A stretch of 16,054 nucleotides of DNA from Calditenuis sp032249575 (GCA_032249575.1 JAVVHL010000019.1:1-16054), one strand, 5' to 3'; numbered from the stretch's first letter, positions 7,718 to 14,670 are shown. Numbers and translations: made by a program. Notes: a model not told the origin generated them from the sequence alone.

Positions 7718-8737
7718 ATGCGTTCTGTGGGGCTAAGCAGGAGGAGGTTCCTGGTCGCGGCCGGTTCCGGTGCAACAGCCCTCCTCGCCCTTTTCTTTTT
7801 CTCCAGGATCTTTCCGCTGGCGCAGAGAGCTGAGCAGGACGTTGTGAGGGAAGGGGAGGACAGGTGCGACTACTGCGGGATGACGATCGAAGACAGGCGG
7901 TTCGCGGGCGCCATCGTAGCGGACGGGAGGCTCTTAAAGTTCGAGGACCTCTATTGCCTGCTGATCTACTACCTCGTCGGCTCCGGAAGGCTTGAGGGTG
8001 CAGGGAGGCTCCTCGGGCTCAGGTTCTCGCGGATCGAAAAGGTATTGGTCCACGACCTGCTGACGGGAGAGCCGATATCGGCCGAGGGAGGGTGGTACGT
8101 CGCAGGTTCGTCCGTGAGGACGCCGATGGACTCGGGGATAGTGGCGTTCAGGGAGATCGGTGCCGCTTCGGAGCACGCCATCAGGTCCGGCGGCAGGCTC
8201 CTGTCCTGGGAGATGCTGGTGGACGAGTACGCGGTGCTGCTGAAGGGAGGGAAGGTGGAGAGCGTCGGCGCGTCCCACGACCACGAACACGCCCACGAGA
8301 TGAGCTACCTCGACAGGCCCCTGAGGGTCGTTTCGGGAGGAACAGTCACGCTCAGGCAGCTGCTCGCGAAGGGGAGGCCGGTCCTCGTGATCTTCTTCGC
8401 TACCTGGTGCCCCACCTGCACGTTGAACGTCCGGAACGCGGCCCAGGTCTACGCGCCCTACAGGGAGAGGGTCACGGTGATGGCGGTGAGCTTCGACCCG
8501 GGAGACTCGGAGGACGACATCCTCGACTTCAAGCGGCGTATGAACCTGCCGGACGATTGGATCTACGCGACCACGAACGTCCAGTTCCTTAACGACCTGA
8601 AGGTCATCTCGCAGGAGACCCTGCTGGGCTTCGACCTCGAAGGCCACATAGTCTACGAGAGGAGGTGGGGCGTCTTCTCGCCCTCGGAGCTGGCCTCGGC
8701 CCTCGAGGCCGTTGCGAGGAGCGCGGGTGGGAGATGA
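7718..8737 (+). CDS. Tat-exported NosL-thioredoxin (TlpA-like) fusion, probable copper-site assembly factor
   Basis: A two-domain exported protein of 339 residues. SRRRFLVAAG (8-16 and on) is a twin-arginine signal followed by a hydrophobic stretch. Residues about 48-180 match NosL, the Cu(I) chaperone of nitrous oxide reductase: CDYCGM (50-55), FEDLYC (75-80) and TPMDSGIVAF (135-144). A linker HDHEHAHE (187-194) is rich in histidine and could hold metal. Residues about 205-335 are a thioredoxin-fold domain with ATWCPTC (228-234), an active CxxC of the TlpA type and not the CxxxCP of Sco. A single chain would thus combine copper delivery and thiol reduction. I start at the ATG at 7718; a TTG at 7703 overlapping the cupredoxin gene would add five residues. 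The following CcdA homologue is the obvious source of its electrons. Confidence 0.87.
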   Translation: MRSVGLSRRRFLVAAGSGATALLALFFFSRIFPLAQRAEQDVVREGEDRCDYCGMTIEDRRFAGAIVADGRLLKFEDLYCLLIYYLVGSGRLEGAGRLLGLRFSRIEKVLVHDLLTGEPISAEGGWYVAGSSVRTPMDSGIVAFREIGAASEHAIRSGGRLLSWEMLVDEYAVLLKGGKVESVGASHDHEHAHEMSYLDRPLRVVSGGTVTLRQLLAKGRPVLVIFFATWCPTCTLNVRNAAQVYAPYRERVTVMAVSFDPGDSEDDILDFKRRMNLPDDWIYATTNVQFLNDLKVISQETLLGFDLEGHIVYERRWGVFSPSELASALEAVARSAGGR

Positions 8738-8738
8738 A

Positions 8739-9392
8739 TTGGTAGACGTCGTGATGCTGGTGACGGCCTTCCTCGCCGGCCTCTCCACGGTCCTCTCGCC
8801 GTGCGGATACTCGCTGCTTCCGGCCCTCGTCGTCTACGGAGGTTCGGGGAGCAAGAGGGCTATTGAGGGTGTGATGAGGTTCGCGCTGATGGCGGTGGGT
8901 GCGCTGGGGACGCTGGCGGTGCTGACGTTGCTTGCGTCTTTCGCGAGGTTAGCACTCATCAGGCTCTTGCCCCATGTGACGCTGGTGGCCGGAGCAGGAG
9001 TGGTGGCGATGGCTCTGGCAGGCAAACCCCTCGGGAAGCTCCAGGGTCCTCTGCTGGGCGAACGCGTGAACCTCAAGGTCCTCGTCGCAGGGGCCCTCTA
9101 CGCGCTCGGAGCTGCGGGCTGCACCCTCCCCACCTTCGTCGTCTTCTTGGCGTACTCGGCGCTGGTGGGCCCTGAGGGATCGGTGCCCCTGATGGCCGCC
9201 TACTCGGCCGGAATGCTGGTCCCGGTCGGCGCGCTGGTCGTCGCCCTCTCGGCCTTCGGAAAGAGGGCCCTGGAGAGGTTCTCGGCGCTGGCGAGGCACG
9301 CGGGTCTCCTCGGCAGGACGGTCCTCCTCGCAGCAGGACTCTACATGGTCTACGTCTGGTTCTCGCTCGGAGTGGTGCCGCTCTCGGCCTGA
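8739..9392 (+). CDS. ccdA: CcdA/DsbD-type membrane thiol-electron transporter
   Basis: It moves reducing equivalents from cytoplasmic thioredoxin across the membrane to exported thioredoxin-like proteins. About six hydrophobic helices cover the 217 residues. The two redox cysteines are where the family has them: Cys22 in LSTVLSPCGYSLLP in the first helix and Cys128 in GAAGCTLPTF in the fourth. The TTG start at 8739 has GGGAG five bases upstream and begins one base after the NosL-fusion stop. Other starts in frame are TTG 8712, GTG 8727 and ATG 8754. As the last gene of the copper operon it should keep the CxxC of the adjacent thioredoxin domain reduced. It was named from its role in cytochrome c maturation, but no c-type haem motif is seen in the neighbours. 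Its 3' end overlaps the convergent gene by 43 bases. Confidence 0.88.
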   Translation: MVDVVMLVTAFLAGLSTVLSPCGYSLLPALVVYGGSGSKRAIEGVMRFALMAVGALGTLAVLTLLASFARLALIRLLPHVTLVAGAGVVAMALAGKPLGKLQGPLLGERVNLKVLVAGALYALGAAGCTLPTFVVFLAYSALVGPEGSVPLMAAYSAGMLVPVGALVVALSAFGKRALERFSALARHAGLLGRTVLLAAGLYMVYVWFSLGVVPLSA

Positions 9393-10021
9393 GCGGGGCG
9401 CTGCTCGGAGAAGACCTGACCCAGGGACGCGATGGCGCGGAGGAGCTCCTTCTTGTCCACCTCGACCTTTGCCCTCCAACCGACGACGAGCTGGTCGTCC
9501 TCGGTCCTGACGAGATAGCCCCTCCGGATCAGGCGCTCCAGGACGCTCTCGACGCGCCACTTGGGGTACTTCGTCTCGAGCAGCTCCACCACCTCCTTGT
9601 AGGGCCTCCTGTCGTTGGAGGCGAAGAGGTAAGCGAGCGTCGCGGCAAGGATCGCGACCTCGTCGATGCTGTAGCCGAGCGTCGTGAGGTCTGAGAGGGC
9701 AAGGGGCTCGGAGACCACCACGTAGTACCTGGCCCGCTCGGGGTCCTGGGACTCGTCCTCGTAGACGACCTTGAGCCTGAGGCCTACCTTCTTCAGCCTC
9801 GAGTCGAGCGCCTCGAGCACCCTCTGGTAGCCCTTGCCCAATCTCCTCCTCAGCTCCCAGCCCCTGACGCCTGGTTGCCTGTGACCGGCGGTGAGGATGA
9901 GGGCCGCCGCGATCGCGACCTTCCGCTCCATCTTAGTCAGCTCCTGCTCGCTCACAACCTCTCCTGCGGCCTCTTCGGTCTCAGCCTGCGGAACGACGCC
10001 TTCCTGATCTTCACCCGGCAC
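9350..10021 (-). CDS. Winged-helix protein resembling a KITE (Nse3/MAGE-like) SMC partner
   Basis: Not a family I can name with certainty. After an acidic, probably disordered N terminus (1-28), residues 29-200 look like two winged-helix domains, and the tail (205-223) is polar. The order of elements resembles the MAGE homology domain of Nse3: a helix-rich first part, a segment like VLEALDSRLKKVGLRLKVV followed by YYVVVSEPL (68-107), a helical EVAILAATLAYLF (121-133), EVVELLETKY, and RLIRRGYLV ending in LVVGWRAKVEVDKKELL (178-194), which recalls the strand, WGPRA and helix at the end of MAGE domains. It starts with GTG, six bases after the kleisin-like gene, with GAGGTGAGG in the ribosome-site position. 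As third gene after an SMC ATPase, a KITE role fits. ScpB-like is the main alternative. Gene call is strong, function moderate. Confidence 0.62.
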   Translation of the reverse strand: MPGEDQEGVVPQAETEEAAGEVVSEQELTKMERKVAIAAALILTAGHRQPGVRGWELRRRLGKGYQRVLEALDSRLKKVGLRLKVVYEDESQDPERARYYVVVSEPLALSDLTTLGYSIDEVAILAATLAYLFASNDRRPYKEVVELLETKYPKWRVESVLERLIRRGYLVRTEDDQLVVGWRAKVEVDKKELLRAIASLGQVFSEQRPAQAESGTTPSENQT

Positions 10022-10027
10022 GGCGCC

Positions 10028-10753
10028 TCACCTCACAGATATGACCAGCGAGACCCTCTCGCCTTCCGCCTCCTCCCTCCGCTCCGCAGCCCTTATCTTC
10101 AGCTCGCCTGTCAGCGGGTTGTACCTCACCTCGACGTCGCCGCGCGTTATCAGGAAGCTCAGGAGGTAGGCGGTGCGGGCCCTTTTGCCGCCTCCGCCCT
10201 CGGAGATGAAGCTCCAGTAGTCGACCCATCCGCCCCTCGATCTGAGCTCGGAGAGGACTTTCTCCAGCTCCTCCTCGAAGCCCTCCTCGAGGAAGGCCCA
10301 CTCGGCCCTCAAGCCCTCCGACGGCGAAGGAGCTGATTGGGGCTGGGCCCTCGTTGAGAGCGAGAGGAAGTGCTCGTAGCCCCTGATGAGCAGAGGCGTC
10401 GAGACGTGCTCCAACCTGACCATCGGCCGCCAGGCGAGGAGGAAGGCCCCTGCGAGGGCGACGGGAGGGGAGCCGACGACCTTGGAGGCGACGATCTGCG
10501 AGTCGACGAAGAGGGAGGAGGCCGACTGGACGATGGACCTCTGCTGGAGCGCCAGGACCACCGATATCCTGTAGAGGGCCTCGGCGTCGAGGACCAGCGT
10601 CTCGGCGTCCCTGTTCTCCTCCACGATCCTCCTGAGCCTCTCCAGCAGCGGCCCCACCTGGACGGCGAAGGGCTCGACCTTCATGCGGACCACGGCCTCC
10701 AGCGCCGCTATCATCCTCAGCAGCTCCTCCCGCCGCACCTCTACCGCCTTCAT
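10028..10753 (-). CDS. Kleisin-like (ScpA/Nse4-like) SMC partner
   Basis: I do not recognise a named family. The 241 residues show the layout of a kleisin: a helical N-terminal part (5-91) whose VLDAEALYRISVVLAL (54-69) and following helix resemble the ScpA segment before the KSR motif, a variable, Pro and Ser-rich middle (133-148), and a C-terminal winged helix from about 157 to 222, with WVDYWSFISE (176-185), TAYLLSFLITRGDVEV and a wing strand LTGELKI. Kleisins bridge the two heads of an SMC dimer with these two ends. The ATG is preceded by GGGAGG at short distance. It lies 83 bases after the SMC-like gene and six bases before the KITE-like gene, the position where bacterial and archaeal SMC loci carry scpA. 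The function is inferred from shape and context; no catalytic motif is visible. Confidence 0.58.
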   Translation of the reverse strand: MKAVEVRREELLRMIAALEAVVRMKVEPFAVQVGPLLERLRRIVEENRDAETLVLDAEALYRISVVLALQQRSIVQSASSLFVDSQIVASKVVGSPPVALAGAFLLAWRPMVRLEHVSTPLLIRGYEHFLSLSTRAQPQSAPSPSEGLRAEWAFLEEGFEEELEKVLSELRSRGGWVDYWSFISEGGGGKRARTAYLLSFLITRGDVEVRYNPLTGELKIRAAERREEAEGERVSLVISVR

Positions 10754-10778
10754 CGACCTCCCAACCCCGTCATCCGTG

Positions 10779-10809
10779 GCAATAGAACCTTTGCTGCACG
10801 CAGTAGAAC
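10779..10809. repeat. Direct repeat GCARTAGAAC, two copies 21 bp apart
   Basis: GCAATAGAAC (10779-10788) and GCAGTAGAAC (10800-10809) lie in the 83-base gap between the SMC-like and kleisin-like genes. The spacing is two helical turns. This could be a protein-binding site or part of an internal promoter for the two downstream genes; chance is not excluded. Confidence 0.4.
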
Positions 10810-10836
10810 GGTGTTACGTCGGCTTTCCCGAGGAGG

Positions 10837-12567
10837 CTACTGGGTGACGATGGACCTGCCTGAGACGCTCTGGACGACGATCACGTTCACCCCCTCGAGG
10901 TCAGGAACCTTCCCAGGCGTTATGATCAGGTACTGAACCCCCTCGTTCCTCTTGGCGGTCTCGACCAGCATCCTCATCACCATCTCCCTGTTCAGCGGGT
11001 CGAGGTGGACGTCGAACTCGTCGACTGCCCTGAAGGGCGACTTGATCCTCGACTGGACAGCGAGGAGGAAGGCCATCGTGGCCAGGACCCTCTCTCCTCC
11101 GCTGTGGGTCTGGGCGTCGAGGAGAGTCGGCGGGTTGCCCCTGAAGCCGGCGAAGAGCTCGAGGCGCGCGTTGAGGGGATCGTCGAGGTTAGCGACCCTG
11201 ATGGAACCCGTGCCTCCAGCGGCCGAGAGGATCGAGTCGTAGACGGGGCTCAGCTCCTCCACGAGCTCCCTGATCTTCTCGCGCCAGAGCCTCTTCCTGT
11301 GCTCGAGCTCCTCCATCGCCCTCCTCACGTTGGCCTCAAGCTCCTGGGCCCTGATCTCCATCTGCCTGAACTTCGAGTCGGCAGCGAAGAACATCTCCTC
11401 GGCCTCTGCGACGACCGGCCCCATGGAGGAGAGCTGGAGCGCGACGAACTTCAGCTCGTCGAGGACCTCGGAAGGCTCCCTCGTCGTCTCGACCTTCGGG
11501 CCCTTGGCCGTGGCGTTCCTCAAGCGCTCCTCAAGCTCCCTCTCCAGCGCCCTGACCTCCCTCTCCAGCTCCCTCTCTTCTCTCTCCAGCGACGCGACCC
11601 TGTACTCCGTCACGCCCCTCTCGACGGCCCTCTGTATCAGGGCGTCAAGGACAGGAGCAACCTCCGACGAACTCCTGCCCTCCTCGACGTAGCGGAGAAG
11701 GGTCTCACGCAACCTGCTGACCTCCGCCCTCAGCTCGGCCTCCTTGACCCTCAGCTGCTCCAGCTCGGCCCCTATCGACGAGAGGGAGTTGCGCTTCCTC
11801 TCGATGGCGACCTCTGTCTGGCGGACGAGGCTGTAGAGGTACTCGAGCTCCAGGTGGGCCTTCCTCCGCTCGAGCTCCCTCCTCTCGTTCAGCTTCTCCA
11901 GCTCCTTCCTCCAGAAATCGACGGCAGCCCTGGCCTCCTCGAGGGCCTTCGCGACGTTGCTGGCCTCTCCGATGAGGGCCGAGAGCTTCTCCTGGGCCTG
12001 GAAGATCCTCTCCCTCAGCGCCGATATCCCGACGGCCTCCTCGAACATCTTGAGCTTCTCGGCGTCGTCGCGGGCGGCGAACTCCTCTATCATGTTCTGG
12101 TGCATGATGATCAGGAGGTTGTTCGGGTTGATCCCTATGGACCTCAGGAGCTGCTCGACCTCGGCCTTTGTCTTGAAGCGGTTGTTGACGTAGTACCAGT
12201 ACTCGCCCTGGCGCCTGATGTAGCGCGTTATCGCGACGGTATCGGATGGTATCTGCCTGATGGGCCGCTCTCCGTCCACCGGCCTGTTGTCGAAGACCAC
12301 CGTCACCCTCGCCGATTCCTTCCCCCTCCTGATCAGGTCAGCGAGCCTCTCGCCGCGCTCGGTGTAGCTCTGCCCGAGGGCCACCGCGATGCCCAGCAGT
12401 ATCGAGGACTTGCCTGCGCCGTTGGGGCCTGTGATCAGGTTGATGCCGGGCGTGAGGGTGATGCGGGAGTACTCGTGGGACATGAAGTTCTCCAGGACGA
12501 CCTCTGTGATGTAGGCCGGCCTCCTCGCGAGCGCCGTCGGCACCTCGCCTGTCCTGAGCCTCTCCAT
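10837..12567 (-). CDS. Short SMC-family ATPase with Smc6-like head (ClsN/coalescin-type candidate)
   Basis: A chromosome-organising or DNA-repair ATPase of 576 residues. The N-terminal half-head shows ENFMSHEYS (26-34), Walker A GPNGAGKSS (47-55), and TERGERLADLIRRGKESARV (69-88), which closely follows the Smc6 stretch after its P-loop; the Q-loop is near Gln157. The C-terminal half-head has signature HSGGERVLATMAFLLA (488-503) and Walker B with D-loop SPFRAVDEFDVHLDPLNRE (510-528), followed by YLIITP (546-551), the Thr-Pro found in Smc5 and Smc6. Between them, coiled coil runs from about 180 to 300 and from 325 to 440. There is no folded hinge and no CxxC zinc hook; the turn lies near 300-322. 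Normal SMC proteins are twice as long. A TATA box suits a leaderless start at 12567. The next two genes look like its kleisin and KITE partners. Confidence 0.88.
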   Translation of the reverse strand: MERLRTGEVPTALARRPAYITEVVLENFMSHEYSRITLTPGINLITGPNGAGKSSILLGIAVALGQSYTERGERLADLIRRGKESARVTVVFDNRPVDGERPIRQIPSDTVAITRYIRRQGEYWYYVNNRFKTKAEVEQLLRSIGINPNNLLIIMHQNMIEEFAARDDAEKLKMFEEAVGISALRERIFQAQEKLSALIGEASNVAKALEEARAAVDFWRKELEKLNERRELERRKAHLELEYLYSLVRQTEVAIERKRNSLSSIGAELEQLRVKEAELRAEVSRLRETLLRYVEEGRSSSEVAPVLDALIQRAVERGVTEYRVASLEREERELEREVRALERELEERLRNATAKGPKVETTREPSEVLDELKFVALQLSSMGPVVAEAEEMFFAADSKFRQMEIRAQELEANVRRAMEELEHRKRLWREKIRELVEELSPVYDSILSAAGGTGSIRVANLDDPLNARLELFAGFRGNPPTLLDAQTHSGGERVLATMAFLLAVQSRIKSPFRAVDEFDVHLDPLNREMVMRMLVETAKRNEGVQYLIITPGKVPDLEGVNVIVVQSVSGRSIVTQ

Positions 12568-12590
12568 CCACAGGGGACCACGTTCGCCTC

Positions 12591-12600
12591 GTTATTATGG
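12591..12600 (-). promoter_or_regulatory. TATA-like box of the SMC-like operon (leaderless)
   Basis: On the minus strand CCATAATAAC centres about 28-29 bp before the ATG at 12567, so the transcript would start about two bases before it. This supports a leaderless mRNA and the chosen start of the SMC-like gene. The rest of the gap to tfe (12601-12690) shows nothing recognisable. Confidence 0.5.
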
Positions 12601-12691
12601 GAGATCCGGAGGAAGACCGTGCACCGATTAGACGGTAATACTTGTTGTCAGCCTGCTCCGCTTGAAGGCTCCGGGACGTTGCGGAGGGGAG

Positions 12692-12703
12692 GAACTTTTT
12701 ACG
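12692..12703 (+). promoter_or_regulatory. TATA-like box of the tfe operon
   Basis: AACTTTTTACGC centres near 12698, which predicts a start point around 12725. The short leader would then contain TTGGAGG, a ribosome site eight bases before the ATG at 12740. Confidence 0.45.
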
Positions 12704-12739
12704 CGGTGACACACTTATTACAGATTGGAGGCCCCAGCA

Positions 12740-13249
12740 ATGGTCTACTACATCGAGCCCGAGGACGCCCTGAGGCTGATCGAGGTGCTGGGAGGGGAGG
12801 AGGCGAGAAGGGTGGCGGCTGTGCTGATGGAGAACCCCGAGATCTCGGACATGGAGCTCGCGGAGGTGCTGGGGATGGACATAAAGCAGGTGAGGAAGGT
12901 GCTGCACAGGCTCCTGGAGCTCTCGCTGGTGACGTACGTCGTGGGGTACGACAAGGAGAACGCCAGGAGGATATTCAGGTGGAGGCTCCACACCGACCAG
13001 CTGGTCAGCTCGGTGAGGGGGCAGGTCGTCAGGATCGTCGACAGGCTGAAGGCGATCAAGGAGTTCTACTCGCAGAACCAGGTCTACTGGTGCGGTAAGG
13101 TCACGTGCAGGAAGCTCGACTTCCCGACGGCCGTAGACCACTTCTTCAAGTGCCCGACGTGCGGTGGAAGACTTGAGCCCTTCGATCCCACCGAGTTCCT
13201 TCAGGCCGTCGACGAGAAGATTGAGCAGCTCCAGAGGTTCCTGAGATGA
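12740..13249 (+). CDS. tfe: Transcription initiation factor E, alpha subunit (TFE-alpha)
   Basis: Archaeal homologue of TFIIE-alpha. It joins the RNA polymerase-TBP-TFB complex and helps open the promoter. Residues 1-85 form the extended winged helix, with AEVLGMDIKQVRKVLHRL as the recognition region (41-58). A coiled linker follows (86-114), then a zinc ribbon with Cys118, Cys123, Cys138 and Cys141. The second pair is the usual CPTCGG. The first pair is spaced C-x4-C instead of the C-x2-C I expect, a point worth checking. The length of 169 residues is typical. I start at the ATG at 12740 because GGAGG lies eight bases before it; a TTG at 12725 would add five residues. Its stop overlaps the start of trm56 by four bases (ATGA), so the two are translationally coupled. 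Confidence 0.95.
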   Translation: MVYYIEPEDALRLIEVLGGEEARRVAAVLMENPEISDMELAEVLGMDIKQVRKVLHRLLELSLVTYVVGYDKENARRIFRWRLHTDQLVSSVRGQVVRIVDRLKAIKEFYSQNQVYWCGKVTCRKLDFPTAVDHFFKCPTCGGRLEPFDPTEFLQAVDEKIEQLQRFLR

Positions 13250-13833
13250 GGAGGATAACGGTCCTGAGGCTCTCCCACAGGGTCGGAAGGGACGAAAGGG
13301 TAACGACGCACGTGGGCCTGACGGCGAGGGCCTTCGGGGCCAGCGGGATCGTGATCTCCGGCGACGAGGACCGAGGCGTCATCGAATCGCTGAGGAAGGT
13401 GACAGAGCTCTGGGGAGGGCCCTTCGAGGTCCACTACGTGAAGGACTGGAGGAGCTACCTGAGGTCAGCAAAGGCCTCCGGAGCTTACGTGGTCCACCTG
13501 ACGATGTACGGCCTCCCGCTTCCCGAGGTCCTCGAGGAGCTGAGGAGGGTACTCGAGGAGAGGGAGATGGTGGTCGTCGTCGGGTCGAGCAAGGTGCCGA
13601 GGGAGGTCTACGAGATAGCCGATGCCAACGTCTCGATAGGGAACCAGCCCCACAGCGAGGTGGCGGCGCTGGCGGTCTTCCTCGACCGGCTCCTGGACGG
13701 GCTCGTCTTCAGGATCAGCTTCAGCGACGCTAAACTCAGGATAATTCCCGATCCCCGGAGGAAGGTCGTGCTGCGGAGGAAGGAGGCGGCCCTTGCGGAG
13801 GATTCGAGGAGTTCCAGCGACAAAGCCCTATAG
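13246..13833 (+). CDS. trm56: tRNA (cytidine(56)-2'-O)-methyltransferase
   Basis: An archaeal SPOUT-class enzyme that methylates the 2'-OH of C56 in the T-loop of tRNA, using S-adenosylmethionine. The family signature RVTTHVGLTARAFGA lies at 18-32. The knotted SAM-binding region is the C-terminal VVVVGSSKVPREVYE (109-123) with ADANVSIGNQPHSEVAALA (126-143). The length of 195 residues agrees with the family. It starts within the stop of tfe, a gene pairing I recall from other archaea. It ends 12 bases before the KaiC-like gene and is probably transcribed with both neighbours. The last 25 residues are charged and carry no motif. Confidence 0.94.
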   Translation: MRRITVLRLSHRVGRDERVTTHVGLTARAFGASGIVISGDEDRGVIESLRKVTELWGGPFEVHYVKDWRSYLRSAKASGAYVVHLTMYGLPLPEVLEELRRVLEEREMVVVVGSSKVPREVYEIADANVSIGNQPHSEVAALAVFLDRLLDGLVFRISFSDAKLRIIPDPRRKVVLRRKEAALAEDSRSSSDKAL

Positions 13834-13845
13834 CCGAGGAGTGTG

Positions 13846-14670
13846 ATGGTGGCGGAGGGGTTGGTGCTGGAAAGGGTATCGACGGGGATCCCGAAGCTCG
13901 ACAGGATCCTCGGTGGCGGCTTCATCAGGGGCAAGACCTACCTGATCACGGGCGAGACTGGGGTCGGCAAGACGATCCTGACGCTCCAGTTCCTGCTGGA
14001 GGGCCTCCGAAACGGAGAGAGGGTCGCCTACGTCTCCCTGGACGAGAGGGTGCAGGGGGTTCTGGACGGAGCGCTCACTCTGGGCTGGGACCTCTGGTCC
14101 TACTACAGGATGGGCCTCCTATACCCGTTCGAGATCAGGATCTTCTCCGAGGACCTGAGGAAGTACGGAAAGAGCAGCAAAGCGTACATCGACACCATCA
14201 TCAAGATGACCAACGGCGGTCAGGTATCGAGGATCGTGCTCGACCCGATATCGGCGATGGCCTTCGGCGCGCTCGAGGAGTTCGCCGTCAGGGAGTACAT
14301 CAGGGAGATCATACTCTTCCTCGAGGAGAAGATCGGGGCTACGACGGTGCTGACCTGCGACATACCTTCGGGCTCCACGAGGCTCAGCAGGTTCGGGTAC
14401 GAGGAGTTCCTCTCTTCCGGGGTCATAGTGCTCGGCCTCAGGAACATCGGAGGGAGGCTAGTGAGGACGCTGATGGTGAGGAAGATGCGCTGGTCTCCGG
14501 CCGACATGACGGTCTACACCTTCGAGATCATGAGCAAGAGGGGGATCGTGATAGGGCCTCCGCTGACTGCGCTCGAGTCGGGCCAGCAACCCTTCAGGTT
14601 CCAGCAGGAGCAGCAGGCGCAAACGGAGGAAGAGGGGTACCCGGACGAGTTCGACGTCAGGCCTCCGTGA
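13846..14670 (+). CDS. KaiC/RecA-superfamily ATPase, single domain
   Basis: A 274-residue single-domain member of the archaeal KaiC-like group, whose roles are mostly unknown and often regulatory. It begins STGIPKLDRILGGGF (12-26), the usual lead-in, then Walker A GETGVGKT (36-43), SLDER (64-68) in the place of the KaiC catalytic acidic pair, and Walker B RIVLDPI (129-135). MVRKMRWSPAD (210-220) is the family's conserved C-terminal stretch. The last 30 residues are Gln and Glu-rich and likely disordered. The ATG has GAGGAG four bases before it; a GTG three bases upstream is also open. It follows trm56 by 12 bases. Its end overlaps the convergent RPA-like gene by 14 bases. A RadA-paralog role in repair is an alternative reading and cannot be told from sequence alone. 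Confidence 0.85.
   Translation: MVAEGLVLERVSTGIPKLDRILGGGFIRGKTYLITGETGVGKTILTLQFLLEGLRNGERVAYVSLDERVQGVLDGALTLGWDLWSYYRMGLLYPFEIRIFSEDLRKYGKSSKAYIDTIIKMTNGGQVSRIVLDPISAMAFGALEEFAVREYIREIILFLEEKIGATTVLTCDIPSGSTRLSRFGYEEFLSSGVIVLGLRNIGGRLVRTLMVRKMRWSPADMTVYTFEIMSKRGIVIGPPLTALESGQQPFRFQQEQQAQTEEEGYPDEFDVRPP

Noticed and set aside
10837..12567. Annotation as Rad50
   Set aside because: No CxxC zinc hook, no neighbouring Mre11, and the head signatures (SPFRAVDEFDV, ITP) follow Smc6 more closely.
11005..13098. 697-codon plus-strand frame opposite the SMC-like gene and into tfe
   Set aside because: Long only because of high GC and Glu/Leu/Arg-rich coiled coil on the other strand; no recognisable domain, and it overlaps two well-supported genes.
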